A stretch of 64,000 nt of DNA. It comes from Argentina anserina (lineage: Eukaryota > Streptophyta > Magnoliopsida > Rosales > Rosaceae). Below, one piece after another: positions 47,369-60,474 of this stretch. The notes under the pieces are model-generated. The model made no database searches. It saw only the letters and a program-made list of their open reading frames with translations, and was not told the DNA's origin. The stretch spans positions 4,154,001 through 4,218,000 of the forward strand of contig NC_065876.1 of NCBI RefSeq assembly GCF_933775445.1, written 5' to 3'. The position numbers were made by a program, and so were the translations under genes. The first letter of the stretch is position 1. Every line of letters begins with the position of its first letter.

Positions 47369-48106
47369 ATTGGGTCATGAGACCCGGAGGTCAAGACCCA
47401 GATTAACAAAGATGAATTGCTACGCAGTAAACCGCATATAATTGTAGAGCCGAGAAGGGAATGGAATGTTCCATATCAAGAGTATGGAGCACCTGCTGGA
47501 CAATGACTAAAAATAAAGTAGCAAGCAGTGGCGAATGTGAATTTAGCCGAAAAGATTGAAGATTATGGGATCCGACAAATTATGCTTGATTAAGGTCGTC
47601 TATGAGAGATGGCGATCATCCAGTAGAGGTCAATTGTTTATGCTTTGGTCATATTCCTCGCACCACTTGGCGTGGAGACTGAAACACAAGTCAACCCTGC
47701 CGATTTCTGGCCGGCGACTCTTTGCCACCGCCCCTCAACTAAGCATCTCATCTCAGTCATCTGTACTACATTCAAACTTTTTTGAACTTCATTTTCATGA
47801 AACAATGCATGCTGCTGTCATGGACTAGCTACCTGCCATTTGACAATATATACATTTCGAGAAAGGCAAAAATGTTCGATGGTACGTTGCGACATTTCAT
47901 CAGATAATAGATTTAATTAGGAACCCAGACGCGCTTTGTCTCTGTATGCCTTGCTATCTGTGTACATGAATGCTATATGTAATTATGTATGTATTATATG
48001 ATTATATCCTTCCCAAAAAGGCATGTTCAACTTGGAAACTTCCAACCACATATCTACATCTCACGTATGCTATTTTCTCACGGCATGAGTCATAAGATGA
48101 TCGATC
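47369..48106. other. intergenic, no gene supported
   Basis: A 90-codon frame at 47556-47828 has no similarity I recognise. Nothing else is seen. Confidence 0.35.
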
Positions 48107-50987
48107 TGTAATAACCCTAGATTTTCAAAAACAATGTGTGATTTGATTTGAATTCTATTAAGTCGTGAAGTTGATTTTTTACCGAATGTGATTGTTTGCG
48201 ATGTTTTGAAACGAAAAAAACGGAAACGTTTTCGGAACGTTTATTAAGAAAAACGTTACGTTTCCGAACTAAATTATCGACTTTTATTCCGTCGCTCGGT
48301 TGCAAAAACTTCCTTCATGAAAGTTGTAGAGCTCGTCGTTACGAGTTCGTGGATATGTGACGCGTTCTAATCGGACGACGTACGTAAAAGTTATTAACGC
48401 CGGAAGTTAGTTTCCGATTTGGAAACTAGTATAAATAGACATTTAGGGGATTAGGGTTTCCTTAATCAGAAACCCTCCCTCTCTCCTTTCATTCGCCGCT
48501 CTCTCTCTCTCTCTCTCTCTCACTCACCCCGAGCTCTCCCTCTCTCCGAAAATCCTCTCACCGATCGGCCTCCTTCCAAGACGCCGTGAAGTACACCGCC
48601 CAGCCTAGCATCGCCGCAAGGACTCCCTCAGCCACCCTCGAGCTCGCCACACCTCCCCGCGCCGGCGTGAGTCCCTCCGCACCAACCCGAGACCTGCAGA
48701 TTTCATCGTCGCTGGCACACCTTCCTCCGACGATCACCGGTGACTCCAAGGCGTGGTTTAGGTAAGGGTGAGTTGATTTAGTCGATTGCTTGATTGTTTG
48801 GTGTGGTTTTGTTGGATTGGGGAGGTTTGGTTGCAGATCGGGGACGGAGGAAGGAGGAGGGGGACACCGCCGCCTTAAGCGGCGCGTGTGGGAGTGTGTA
48901 AGAGTCTAGGGGCGGCATGAGGCAGTGGAGGAGGAAGGGAAAAGAAAAGGGAGTGATTTTGGGCCGGGGTGGCGTCACACGCGCCGTGGGTGGCTTCGGC
49001 GAGTGAGCCCCACGCGCCGCCTGCCGGCGGGTGGCGCGTGTGCCCCACGCGCCGCCACGTGCGGCGGTGTGAAAATATTTTCCGATAGGGGTATTTTGGT
49101 AATTTACTGTGTACGGTAAAAGTAAAAGTAATTTTTATTTACTGCGGTAAATGTAATTAAGTTTTACCTACGGTAAATGTAATTATAATTTACTTTCAGT
49201 AAATGTAAAAAGTAAATTGTAAAAAGGGTAATTTAGTAAATTTTATTTACTGAATTTGTATTTACATTAAATCGTACGTATACGTACAGAAATACGTATT
49301 AATATTTATACGTACAGAAATACGTATTAATATTTATACGTACAGAAATACGTATTAATATTTATACGTACAGAAATACGTATTAATATTTATACGTACA
49401 GTAATACGTATTAATATTTATACGTACAGAAATACGTATTAATATTTATACGTACAGAAATACGTATTAATATTTATACGTACAGAAATACGTATATAAT
49501 ATTTATACGTACAGAAATACGTACTAATGGAGTATTGTACAGTAACCGTGAATAGTGAACAGTGAACAGTAACTTCGTATAACCAAAATTGCTGAACAGT
49601 ACCGTATATTACTGTTTTGGCATTTAAAGGTTTACGAAACGATTCTAAATTCTTGTTTTATCTTTTTAAGGTGATCGCTAAATCGAGGAAAGGGATTATT
49701 ATCGGAAATTGAGGAATTACGCTCAAGTCAATAAGGTGAGTAAAATCTCACTGAATTACGAATCTACCCTCGTGGTGATTCAACATTTTTGCAAGTGTGT
49801 TTATTTAATGAATTACAACATGTATATAACTTAGTGGACTACGTATATATAGTATAATGGTAATAAATACATATATATATATAGTTCATTAAATTACATA
49901 CTGTTATTAATTCATTAAAAATAGTCATCTCGGTGACAGAAAAATTGTGCATGTGTGATTTTAATGGTACGATATGATGTGAGATTATCGTACGTAATTT
50001 TCAGGTGTTTATGAAATATGACATGTATAGGATATAGTGGACTATGTATATATTGTATAAATGGTAAATAAGTACGAATATATATAGTTTGCTATATAAT
50101 ATACTGTTATGATTTTTATTGTGGATATATCGTGAAAGTTTTAAAACGTACAATATGATGAGTGATTATTGTACATGATTTTATCACGAAAAATGTGAAA
50201 TATTGTGATTTGTCTTCGGACGTGATGTGTGGTACAATATGATGTGAGATTATTGTACATGTGAGGCAAGTCGGAACCTAGCCTTTGGCCGGGCGAAAGT
50301 TACGATACAGTTAGAGCTCTAGTCTGTCTGCCATAGTACTGCATGAGGTAACGGGTGGTTATCTGATCATGGGTACTCAGCTTGTTTTGGATGTTGGGTG
50401 GCGGGTGGTTACCCAACATCAGCGGTATACTAAGTGAGGGGTAACGGACGTGTACCAGCGCTCATTAGTTACCATTTTGTGAAAAGTTTTAGAGTAACCA
50501 GATGGGTTGCTCGTTTTCTCATGATTTTCATTTACTGTGTTGTTGGAGTTGTGTCTTTTATGAGACGAGAGTTATTTTAATATTTTACTCATACGAGCTG
50601 TAAAGCTTACCGGGTTTGTGTTGCAATCCCGGTGCACCAATTTCAATGGTGTAGGGGATACTTCCGCAGGTGCTGAGTAGTGGTGATTGAGTGACGACCC
50701 GAGGACTCGAAGTCGATCGCATCCAGTCGTGGTGAGGTTCCAGCGTGGATTGTGTGTGTGATTTGGTGTGATTTTATTTGTGAGGTTGTTGTGAGGATTA
50801 TACAATCCCATTTGTTATATGTTGAATTATCATTTGGATTTGTAATAATCGGCTTAACTGAGTTATATTTTAAACTCAGATGTGATCCGCTGTTACGCTT
50901 TAATGATTTCGATTTATTTGAGATTATTTGGTGTTTAATGACTTTAGAATTTTGAGTTTTTAAGCTCGAAATTTTGGGGTCGTTACA
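48107..50987 (+). repeat. 5' LTR of the Tekay element
   Basis: Starts TGTAATAACCCTAG, ends GTCGTTACA. A TATA box (AGTATAAATAGAC) at about 48429 precedes a CT-rich leader with (CT)n at 48500-48522. It includes a GC-rich block (48960-49070) and a 28-bp tandem array (49283-49523). Confidence 0.95.
49283..49523 (+). repeat. 28-bp tandem array in the 5' LTR
   Basis: Nine units of CGTACAGAAATACGTATTAATATTTATA, nearly perfect; one has CAGTAA and the last junction is 29 bp. The 3' LTR has the same array at 56984-57224 with identical unit order. Confidence 0.95.
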
Positions 50988-50989
50988 GT

Positions 50990-51001
50990 TGGTATCAGAG
51001 C
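50990..51001 (+). other. primer-binding site of the Tekay element
   Basis: TGGTATCAGAGC, complementary to the 3' end of initiator tRNA-Met, two bases past the LTR. Confidence 0.95.
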
Positions 51002-51273
51002 CTAAGTGCGTATTTGGCGATTATCAATATCATCCGGGAGCGATGATCCGACTGCAGGCGGGCCCCCATCACATGCTCCTCGGTATTGATGTCGTCGGGT
51101 ACGCGAGAGTGTTTTAGGAGCCATACCTAATGGTTTGGTCCTCCGAGAAGTATCGTGATGATACTTCGATGATTCATCATATCCTGAAATTTCATGTTAA
51201 TACCTATTGAATCTGTTTTAGTTGAATTCGAGATTTCACAAGTATTAACTAAGTGTTTCGTTGTTTGAAGGTG

Positions 51274-54200
51274 ATGAACGCTGATAAGGGCCGAGGACAG
51301 GGCCGAGGACGGGCGAGAGGACGTGGTCGAGGTAGGACCGCGGGCCGAGTCCGCAACGTGGAGAACCTTTATGAGGAGGCTGCTCCACAGGTAGAGCGGG
51401 TAGGCCGAGGTCGAGGTAGGGCCACAGGTCGAGTCCGCAACGTGGAGAACCTCTATGAGGAGGCTGCTCCGCAGGAGGAGCAGGATGAGCCAGCTCCTGC
51501 GGTTAGAGATGACGGTCGAGTGTTGAAGTTGATCAAGGATATTAGTGCACTGTCAGCCCCGACATTTCATGGGGGACTAGATCATATGGTAGCTGACCAT
51601 TGGATCGAGGGTATGGAGGCTTATTTTGAGTTGATGGAGTGCACAGAGATTGAGAAGAGAAAGATAGCTACATTCTTTCTCAAGGGTGATGCTCTAGATT
51701 GGTGGAAGAGCATGAGACAGACTGTGGATGTGTCTACATTCACATGGGGAGATTTCACCACCATATTCCAAGAGAAGTATTTTCCAGCCTCAGTACAGGA
51801 GGACTTAGAGTTGGAGTTTCTGGCATTGGTGCAGGGAGACATGACCATTAGAGAGTATGATGCTCGATTCTCGCAACTGTATCGGTATGTCAGGCCTATG
51901 GGTGCGACTGCTTTAGCTCAGAAGTATCTACGTGGGCTGAAGCAAGAGTACAAGACCATGATATCAGTCCTTTGCCTGACTTCACGGGAGCAGATATTTG
52001 AGAGTGCTATGAGTTTGGAGCAAGCAGAGAAGACTCGAGCAGGTGATGTGGGGAACAGAGATGCGAAGGGGAAAGGCAAGGCAGTCTATACAGGCAGCGG
52101 GCACTCAGGGCAGAGGGATAGGTCATGGAAGAGGCCAAGACCCCACTATCAGGCCCCGACAAGGGCACCACCCTTAGCTATCAGGGCAGCACCAGTCAGA
52201 CCATTAGCAGCAGTGAGGTGTTATGGCTGCAATGAGATGGGACATTACGCCTCAGCATGTCCGAAACCGAAGAGAGGAGGGTGCCACCGGTGCGGGCAGG
52301 TGGGGCACATAGCTCGAGATTGTACCCGACCACTTCCGGGTAGACAGGAACGGCCACAGAGACAGCTACCAGCCGGCCAAGCTAGAGTGTTCGCAGTGGG
52401 TCAGCGAGACACAGGAGTGGAAGGTACATTATCACTTTTTGACTACCTTGCTAGAGTGTTGTTTGATACGGGAGCATCGCATTCGTTCATTGCTAGTTCG
52501 GTAGTGGAGATGCTAGGATTGATTCCTACACCTCTCTGGGACGCCTTATGTGTCACTTCACCCCTTGGAGTGTCACTTGAGTTAGAGACAATCTGCAAAG
52601 CTTGTCCTATATTGATTGGGAGTAGAGAGTTCTCTGCTTCGTTGATTGTGATTCCGGACCACACTTATGATGTGATCTTGGGGATTGATTGGTTGAGACC
52701 ACAGCATGCTGTGATTGATTGTTTCGACATGGTAGTGTCCTTTCATAGACCTGGAGAGCCAGTGTTTCGTTATCGTTGTCTCAAGTCCGACAACGCCATG
52801 AGATCAGGAGTTTTGGCACATGTGGAGTCAGTGGATCAGGAAGTGACTATCACAGACATTGTGGTAGTATCTGAGTTTGGTGAAGTGTTCCAAGAGATAC
52901 CGGGGCTACCTCCTCGAAGAGTGGTAGATTTCTGCATTGATATAGTAACCGGTACAGCACCTGTGTCAAAGGCGCCATATAGAATGGCGCAGAATGAACT
53001 TAAGGAGCTGAAGGTGCAGATCGATGAGTTATTAGATCAAGGGTTCATTAGACCTAGCGTTTCACCTTGGGGAGCACCTGTTTTGTTCGTGAAGAAGAAA
53101 GATGGTTCTCTGCGGTTATGTGTGGACTACAGAGAACTGAACAAGGTGACCATCAAGAATAGGTATCCCTTACCTAGGATTGATGACTTGTTCGATCAGC
53201 TCAAAGGTGCTACAGTGTTCTCAAAGATTGATTTGAGATCCGGTTATCATCAACTCAGAGTGAAGGAAGAAGATATATCGAAGACAGCCTTCAGGACCCG
53301 GTATGGACATTATGAGTTTGTTGTCATGCCATTTGGTCTAACGAATGCACCAGCTGTCTTCATGAGTTTGATGAACCAAGTATTTAGTCCATACTTGGAT
53401 GAGTTCGTAGTGGTGTTTGTGGATGACATTCTGATATACTCCAAGACACAAGAAGAACATGTGGTGCATCTGAGAACAGTGTTGCAGACCTTGAAGGAGG
53501 CGAGACTGTATGCCAAGCTAGAGAAGTGTGAGTTCTGGAAAGAAGAGGTCAAATTCCTTGGTCATGTTGTCTCAAAAGATGGAGTACTAGTGGACCCAGC
53601 AAAGGTAGAGGCAGTGAAGAATTGGAGTCGTCCAAAGAACCCTACAGAGATACGTAGTTTCCTCGGGTTGGCAGGTTACTACAGGAGGTTTATCGAGGGG
53701 TTTTCTAGTATCGCATCTTCATTGACCAAGTTGACCAAGAAAGATACTCCGTTTGTGTGGACGGATGCATGTGAGGAAGCATTCAACAAACTAAAGACTA
53801 GACTGACCACAGCTCCAGTGTTGACGATTCCCTCTAGTGGTGGTGGCTATGTCATTTACAGTGATGCTTCACTCCAGGGTTTGGGTTGTGTGTTGATGCA
53901 GCATGGAGGAGTCGTTGCATATGGCTCGAGACAGTTGAAGATTCATGAGAAGAATTATCCGACACACGACCTAGAGCTTGCGGCAGTTGTATTTGCCCTG
54001 AAGATTTGGAGACATTACTTGTATGGTGAGAAATTTCAACTCTTTTCAGATCATAAGAGTTTGAAGTACTTGTTCTCACAGAAGGAGCTGAATATGAGGC
54101 AGAGGAGGTGGATGGAACTCCTCAAGGACTATGACTTCACATTAGAGTACCACCCGGGGAAGGCAAATGTGGTGGCCGATGCCTTGAGCAGAAAACCGAG

Positions 54201-55767
54201 AGGCGTAGTAGCTTCACTTATGGTCCAGGAATGGTTCATGCTAGAAGCTGCATCAGAGTTTGATTTGGTACCATCGGGAGGAGAACCGAGGGTCTTTCTT
54301 GGTAGTGTCACAGTGCAACCCACATTGATCACGAGGATCATACAGGGTCAGGCGCAGGATACACTCTCACGAGCTAAGTTGGCGGATCTTGTGGTTGATA
54401 CGCTTGATGAGTGTCCTTCTGAGTGGAGAGTTGGACCCGATGGAGGGTTGAGGTTTGGGGCAAGGTTGTGTGTCCCAGATTGTGATGATCTTCGGGAGGA
54501 AGTTCTTCGTACGGCACATCGTTCACGCTATACCGTCCATCCAGGGAACACCAAGATGTACAAGGACCTATACAGACAATTCTGGTGGAACGGTATGAAG
54601 AAAGATGTAGCAGAGTTTGTATCGAAGTGCCTTACATGTCAGCAAGTGAAAGCAGAACATCAACGACCAGCTGGCATGTTGAAACCACTGACTATTCCTC
54701 TTTGGAAGTGGGAGCAGATATCCATGGATTTTGTGACCGGATTGCCTAGATCGAGGAAGGGTCACGATGCCATATGGGTGATTGTCGACCGATTGACGAA
54801 GTCGGCTCATTTTCTCCCAGTGTCGATGAAGTACTCAGTGGACGTGCTTGGGAAACTATATGTGGATGAGGTAGTGAGACTTCATGGTGCTCCAGTTTCT
54901 ATTGTTTCCGATAGAGATGCACGTTTCACTTCGAAGTTCTGGGGTGGTTTGCAGAAGGCGATGGGTACTACCTTGGATATGAGTACAGCTTTTCACCCTC
55001 AGACGGATGGACAGACAGAGAGGGTGAATCAGGTGATGGAAGACATGTTGAGAGCATGTGTGTTGGATTTCAAGGGTAGCTGGGAAGATCATTTGAGATT
55101 GATTGAGTTTGCCTACAACAACAGCTACCATTCTAGCATCGGCATGGCACCGTATGAGGCACTTTATGGTAGGCCATGTCGATCTCCGATCTGTTGGGCC
55201 GAAGTTGGTGACGAGGCACTGATGGGTCCAGAGGTGGTTCAGGAAACCACTAAGAAGATCTCGATCATTCGGGATAGAATCCGGACCGCTCAGAGTAGAC
55301 AGAAGAGCTATGCAGACTCGAAGAGGAGACATGTGGAATTTGAGGTCGGTGATCATGTGTTCTTGAAAGTTTCACCTATGAGAGGTGTAGTGAGATTCGG
55401 CAAGAAAGGAAAGTTGGCACCGAGGTACGTTGGACCCTTTGAGATACTTGAGAAGGTGGGCGAACTAGCTTACCGACTAGCCTTGCCTACTAGCATGTCG
55501 GGCGTACACAACGTCTTCCACATTTCCATGCTGAGGAAGTATGTACCAGATGAGTCACATGTGATCGATCATAGCACCATTGAAGTGAAGGAAAATGCCA
55601 CTTTTGTTGTCGAGCCGGTTCGTATCCTGGATAGATCCACAAAGAAGCTACGGAGGAGGGAAGTTGGGCTAGTCAAGGTGTTGTGGAGTCACCATGATGA
55701 GGGTGATGCATCTTGGGAGCTAGAGTCAGACATGATGACCAGTTATCCACAGTTATTTGTTGAGTGA
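51274..55767 (+). CDS. Tekay-type gypsy gag-pol polyprotein
   Basis: 1,497 residues from the ATG at 51274 in one frame with no stop. In order: arginine/glycine-rich N-terminus containing a duplicated [24 protein letters not shown] block; gag (about 80-300); two CCHC knuckles ([14 protein letters not shown] about 316; [14 protein letters not shown] next); aspartic protease DTGAS (398); reverse transcriptase with YRELNKVT (about 619) and FVDDILIYS (catalytic pair about 717-718); RNase H YSDAS (864); integrase zinc finger HxxxxxxHPG...CLTCQQ (from about 1082) and core D...[12 protein letters not shown] (1213); C-terminal chromodomain-like [17 protein letters not shown]...[15 protein letters not shown]. 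The last part places it among Tekay/Del chromoviruses. Gag packages the RNA; pol copies and integrates it. Presumed active or recently active. Confidence 0.96.
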   Translation: MNADKGRGQGRGRARGRGRGRTAGRVRNVENLYEEAAPQVERVGRGRGRATGRVRNVENLYEEAAPQEEQDEPAPAVRDDGRVLKLIKDISALSAPTFHGGLDHMVADHWIEGMEAYFELMECTEIEKRKIATFFLKGDALDWWKSMRQTVDVSTFTWGDFTTIFQEKYFPASVQEDLELEFLALVQGDMTIREYDARFSQLYRYVRPMGATALAQKYLRGLKQEYKTMISVLCLTSREQIFESAMSLEQAEKTRAGDVGNRDAKGKGKAVYTGSGHSGQRDRSWKRPRPHYQAPTRAPPLAIRAAPVRPLAAVRCYGCNEMGHYASACPKPKRGGCHRCGQVGHIARDCTRPLPGRQERPQRQLPAGQARVFAVGQRDTGVEGTLSLFDYLARVLFDTGASHSFIASSVVEMLGLIPTPLWDALCVTSPLGVSLELETICKACPILIGSREFSASLIVIPDHTYDVILGIDWLRPQHAVIDCFDMVVSFHRPGEPVFRYRCLKSDNAMRSGVLAHVESVDQEVTITDIVVVSEFGEVFQEIPGLPPRRVVDFCIDIVTGTAPVSKAPYRMAQNELKELKVQIDELLDQGFIRPSVSPWGAPVLFVKKKDGSLRLCVDYRELNKVTIKNRYPLPRIDDLFDQLKGATVFSKIDLRSGYHQLRVKEEDISKTAFRTRYGHYEFVVMPFGLTNAPAVFMSLMNQVFSPYLDEFVVVFVDDILIYSKTQEEHVVHLRTVLQTLKEARLYAKLEKCEFWKEEVKFLGHVVSKDGVLVDPAKVEAVKNWSRPKNPTEIRSFLGLAGYYRRFIEGFSSIASSLTKLTKKDTPFVWTDACEEAFNKLKTRLTTAPVLTIPSSGGGYVIYSDASLQGLGCVLMQHGGVVAYGSRQLKIHEKNYPTHDLELAAVVFALKIWRHYLYGEKFQLFSDHKSLKYLFSQKELNMRQRRWMELLKDYDFTLEYHPGKANVVADALSRKPRGVVASLMVQEWFMLEAASEFDLVPSGGEPRVFLGSVTVQPTLITRIIQGQAQDTLSRAKLADLVVDTLDECPSEWRVGPDGGLRFGARLCVPDCDDLREEVLRTAHRSRYTVHPGNTKMYKDLYRQFWWNGMKKDVAEFVSKCLTCQQVKAEHQRPAGMLKPLTIPLWKWEQISMDFVTGLPRSRKGHDAIWVIVDRLTKSAHFLPVSMKYSVDVLGKLYVDEVVRLHGAPVSIVSDRDARFTSKFWGGLQKAMGTTLDMSTAFHPQTDGQTERVNQVMEDMLRACVLDFKGSWEDHLRLIEFAYNNSYHSSIGMAPYEALYGRPCRSPICWAEVGDEALMGPEVVQETTKKISIIRDRIRTAQSRQKSYADSKRRHVEFEVGDHVFLKVSPMRGVVRFGKKGKLAPRYVGPFEILEKVGELAYRLALPTSMSGVHNVFHISMLRKYVPDESHVIDHSTIEVKENATFVVEPVRILDRSTKKLRRREVGLVKVLWSHHDEGDASWELESDMMTSYPQLFVE

Positions 55768-55794
55768 GCTTGAATTTCGGGGCGAAATTCCTTT

Positions 55795-55802
55795 AAGGGG
55801 GG
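55795..55802 (+). other. polypurine tract of the Tekay element
   Basis: AAGGGGGG five bases before the 3' LTR. Confidence 0.85.
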
Positions 55803-55807
55803 TAGAT

Positions 55808-58688
55808 TGTAATAACCCTAGATTTTCAAAAACAATGTGTGATTTGATTTGAATTCTATTAAGTCGTGAAGTTGATTTTTTACCGAATGTGATTGTTTGC
55901 GATGTTTTGAAACGAAAAAAACGGAAACGTTTTCGGAACGTTTATTAAGAAAAACGTTACGTTTCCGAACTAAATTATCGACTTTTATTCCGTCGCTCGG
56001 TTGCAAAAACTTCCTTCATGAAAGTTGTAGAGCTCGTCGTTACGAGTTCGTGGATATGTGACGCGTTCTAATCGGACGACGTACGTAAAAGTTATTAACG
56101 CCGGAAGTTAGTTTCCGATTTGGAAACTAGTATAAATAGACATTTAGGGGATTAGGGTTTCCTTAATCAGAAACCCTCCCTCTCTCCTTTCATTCGCCGC
56201 TCTCTCTCTCTCTCTCTCTCTCACTCACCCCGAGCTCTCCCTCTCTCCGAAAATCCTCTCACCGATCGGCCTCCTTCCAAGACGCCGTGAAGTACACCGC
56301 CCAGCCTAGCATCGCCGCAAGGACTCCCTCAGCCACCCTCGAGCTCGCCACACCTCCCCGCGCCGGCGTGAGTCCCTCCGCACCAACCCGAGACCTGCAG
56401 ATTTCATCGTCGCTGGCACACCTTCCTCCGACGATCACCGGTGACTCCAAGGCGTGGTTTAGGTAAGGGTGAGTTGATTTAGTCGATTGCTTGATTGTTT
56501 GGTGTGGTTTTGTTGGATTGGGGAGGTTTGGTTGCAGATCGGGGACGGAGGAAGGAGGAGGGGGACACCGCCGCCTTAAGCGGCGCGTGTGGGAGTGTGT
56601 AAGAGTCTAGGGGCGGCATGAGGCAGTGGAGGAGGAAGGGAAAAGAAAAGGGAGTGATTTTGGGCCGGGGTGGCGTCACACGCGCCGTGGGTGGCTTCGG
56701 CGAGTGAGCCCCACGCGCCGCCTGCCGGCGGGTGGCGCGTGTGCCCCACGCGCCGCCACGTGCGGCGGTGTGAAAATATTTTCCGATAGGGGTATTTTGG
56801 TAATTTACTGTGTACGGTAAAAGTAAAAGTAATTTTTATTTACTGCGGTAAATGTAATTAAGTTTTACCTACGGTAAATGTAATTATAATTTACTTTCAG
56901 TAAATGTAAAAAGTAAATTGTAAAAAGGGTAATTTAGTAAATTTTATTTACTGAATTTGTATTTACATTAAATCGTACGTATACGTACAGAAATACGTAT
57001 TAATATTTATACGTACAGAAATACGTATTAATATTTATACGTACAGAAATACGTATTAATATTTATACGTACAGAAATACGTATTAATATTTATACGTAC
57101 AGTAATACGTATTAATATTTATACGTACAGAAATACGTATTAATATTTATACGTACAGAAATACGTATTAATATTTATACGTACAGAAATACGTATATAA
57201 TATTTATACGTACAGAAATACGTACTAATGGAGTATTGTACAGTAACCGTGAATAGTGAACAGTGAACAGTAACTTCGTATAACCAAAATTGCTGAACAG
57301 TACCGTATATTACTGTTTTGGCATTTAAAGGTTTACGAAACGATTCTAAATTCTTGTTTTATCTTTTTAAGGTGATCGCTAAATCGAGGAAAGGGATTAT
57401 TATCGGAAATTGAGGAATTACGCTCAAGTCAATAAGGTGAGTAAAATCTCACTGAATTACGAATCTACCCTCGTGGTGATTCAACATTTTTGCAAGTGTG
57501 TTTATTTAATGAATTACAACATGTATATAACTTAGTGGACTACGTATATATAGTATAATGGTAATAAATACATATATATATATAGTTCATTAAATTACAT
57601 ACTGTTATTAATTCATTAAAAATAGTCATCTCGGTGACAGAAAAATTGTGCATGTGTGATTTTAATGGTACGATATGATGTGAGATTATCGTACGTAATT
57701 TTCAGGTGTTTATGAAATATGACATGTATAGGATATAGTGGACTATGTATATATTGTATAAATGGTAAATAAGTACGAATATATATAGTTTGCTATATAA
57801 TATACTGTTATGATTTTTATTGTGGATATATCGTGAAAGTTTTAAAACGTACAATATGATGAGTGATTATTGTACATGATTTTATCACGAAAAATGTGAA
57901 ATATTGTGATTTGTCTTCGGACGTGATGTGTGGTACAATATGATGTGAGATTATTGTACATGTGAGGCAAGTCGGAACCTAGCCTTTGGCCGGGCGAAAG
58001 TTACGATACAGTTAGAGCTCTAGTCTGTCTGCCATAGTACTGCATGAGGTAACGGGTGGTTATCTGATCATGGGTACTCAGCTTGTTTTGGATGTTGGGT
58101 GGCGGGTGGTTACCCAACATCAGCGGTATACTAAGTGAGGGGTAACGGACGTGTACCAGCGCTCATTAGTTACCATTTTGTGAAAAGTTTTAGAGTAATC
58201 AGATGGGTTGCTCGTTTTCTCATGATTTTCATTTACTGTGTTGTTGGAGTTGTGTCTTTTATGAGACGAGAGTTATTTTAATATTTTACTCATACGAGCT
58301 GTAAAGCTTACCGGGTTTGTGTTGCAATCCCGGTGCACCAATTTCAATGGTGTAGGGGATACTTCCGCAGGTGCTGAGTAGTGGTGATTGAGTGACGACC
58401 CGAGGACTCGAAGTCGATCGCATCCAGTCGTGGTGAGGTTCCAGCGTGGATTGTGTGTGTGATTTGGTGTGATTTTATTTGTGAGGTTGTTGTGAGGATT
58501 ATACAATCCCATTTGTTATATGTTGAATTATCATTTGGATTTGTAATAATCGGCTTAACTGAGTTATATTTTAAACTCAGATGTGATCCGCTGTTACGCT
58601 TTAATGATTTCGATTTATTTGAGATTATTTGGTGTTTAATGACTTTAGAATTTTGAGTTTTTAAGCTCGAAATTTTGGGGTCGTTACA
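55808..58688 (+). repeat. 3' LTR of the Tekay element
   Basis: Same length as the 5' LTR (2,881 bp) and, by eye, identical except at 58199. Small frames inside both LTRs are identical and have no recognisable product. Confidence 0.96.
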
Positions 58689-58693
58689 CGATC

Positions 58694-59278
58694 ACTTGCG
58701 TCTTTCCAATGCAATCTTTTTACCTTGATGTGTATATATATTTTGATCGTAAAGCATTAATTAATAACTGAGTAATTGACAACCTGCAGTTGATCGAGTA
58801 ATTAAACGTGCGGGGCTAAGTTGGCAAACTGCATGTCAATTCCAGAATCCAGACCCATATATGGACCTAGCTGAGTTCGCCTCTATCCGGCCTATTGCCG
58901 TGTTGTTCAATTCAAAGAGCTGATCGTTACCTTTTGTCATTCACCGCCGATTTCAATGACCGTCAATATATATGATATCCAGTTCATGCATCAATATATA
59001 TGTTGAAAATTGATGAGCTGCAAGCTTGATCTACCTATCTAGTGTAACTTCTATTATTTTTTGCTTGATACACACACATAAATATAGTAGCTGGGTATAT
59101 AGTAGCTGGGTATCCACTATCCAGTCATATATGATTAAGGAAGAAATTGTAGGGAAGAAACAGACAGGTACGTACTTGTTCGCATTTACGATATATACGA
59201 TTTTACTAACATTGATCCTTATACGGGACCTATGGATATTCACTAATATATATATATATATATATATATCACGTACCA
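58694..59278. other. ERF downstream flank
   Basis: The 3' side of the ERF gene; a (TA)n run at 59247-59269. No gene. Confidence 0.5.
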
Positions 59279-60020
59279 TCATCTTCTAAAGTCACCCCTC
59301 CTGGAGGAGTCTCTCCTGTACTTAGCAGGAGGATCTGATGAACTGGAAGATGAACCGCCAAATGGCAGTATTGATGGAAATTTTAAGAGCTGCTGCTGAT
59401 CATCTTGCTGCTGTAGTCGTACTTGATGATGAGATGGCATGGAAGAAGCCGAGGATGTAGACGACGATGTCGTTGGTACATTTGGTACATTAATCTGCGG
59501 CATAATTCTTTCAGCTTGACCGTGGTTTTGAGATGGTGATACACCAATAGTAGAACTACTACCACTCCCAAGATGTTGTGCTTCATGATCGAAATTAACG
59601 ATATTATCTGGAATGCTATAGGTTGTTGGTGGAGACATTGGTGCAGTCGGTGGAGCTGAATTGTCTACTCGCTGATCATGTCCGGCACCACTACTTATTG
59701 CAAAGTAGCGACCACTAGAAGTTATAGGGCTGATGCCTTGAACTCTTTCGGGGAAGTTAAGCTTAGCCTTGCTTCCTTTGAACCTGAGAGCTGCTTCATC
59801 GTAAGCAAGTGCAGCAGCCTCTGCTGATTCGAAAGTCCCAAGCCACACTCGGGCTGCCTTCTGTGGATCACGAATCTCGGCTGCCCACTTCCCCCATGGC
59901 CTCCGCCTTACTCCCCTGTAGTGTTGTTTCGTATGACCTCCACAGAATATAACACCACTACTCAATAGCAAGAACGTACTTTTCATATTGCAGTTAGTTC
60001 TTCACAGGCCATGGGAAACA

Positions 60021-60057
<37 letters not shown>

Positions 60058-60474
60058 ATTGCATATCACTTTTAATGATCTACTCAACTTACAATTTTGC
60101 AGATCGAGTGGCTAAATCCCTAGCTACTAAGAGGAAATCATGTCCTAATCACATATTATGTTATGAGCAGACTACTATATAGTAAATAAATGTGTAATAC
60201 CTTGAGCTTGAAGAATTACTGCAGGTTGAGATTGCTCGACTGGATTTTCTGCTGAAAAGATTAATGGATTTCCATGAACTTGATGATCAACTTGAAGCGA
60301 GTTTTGTTCATGGGTGTCTGCAATCACCTGAGTCAGAGCTGATACCATGGCAGAATTATCTTGATGAGATCTACTTGAGTAAACGGGGAAGATATTTCTA
60401 TCATACTCCACCTCCTCCTCTTTCTTCTCCGATTCAGTCGAAGGAAGTGGCCTCTTACCATGTTTCCGATCCAC
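59279..60474 (-). CDS. AP2/ERF transcription factor, group X (ERF114/ABR1 type), start codon questionable
   Basis: Exon 1 60474-60201, exon 2 59937-59279, intron 263 bp (G|GTATTAC donor, GGAG acceptor; a glycine codon is split). From the expected start the protein has 310 residues: KHGKRPLPS near the N-terminus, [19 protein letters not shown] (about 43-51), then one AP2 domain (about 97-155) with [38 protein letters not shown] and KLNFPERV, and a serine/glutamine-rich C-terminus. Alanine and aspartate at the WAAEIRD positions mark the ERF (GCC-box) subclass rather than DREB. The N-terminus resembles Arabidopsis ERF114 and relatives, stress- and wound-linked nuclear activators. The codon where ATG is expected (60474-60472) is GTG and no in-frame ATG lies upstream before a stop at 60534. 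The first in-frame ATG is at 60348, leaving 268 residues with the whole AP2 domain. Confidence 0.85.
60022..60057. repeat. (TA)n run in the ERF intron
   Basis: Interrupted TA microsatellite inside the intron. Confidence 0.9.

Larger units (their letters stand above)
48107..58688 (+). mobile_element. complete Ty3/gypsy retrotransposon, Tekay-type chromovirus, very young
   Basis: 10,582 bp with 2,881-bp LTRs at both ends and a perfect 5-bp target duplication CGATC (48102-48106 and 58689-58693). PBS TGGTATCAGAGC (initiator tRNA-Met) at 50990-51001; polypurine tract AAGGGGGG at 55795-55802. One uninterrupted gag-pol frame. The only LTR difference I found is C at 50498 against T at 58199. All structural parts of an autonomous element are present. 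Confidence 0.97.

Noticed and set aside
47556..47828. 90-codon ORF downstream of PAM16
   Set aside because: No motif, no splice or promoter context; chance length in this sequence.
48117..49119. Four small ORFs in the Tekay LTRs (repeated at 55818-56820)
   Set aside because: Their exact repetition reflects LTR identity; they have no recognisable domains.
51253..51273. Start of the gag-pol frame at 51253
   Set aside because: That codon is GTG; the first ATG is at 51274 and is followed by typical gag sequence.
52443..55356. Minus-strand ORFs opposite gag-pol
   Set aside because: Shadows of the strongly coding plus strand.
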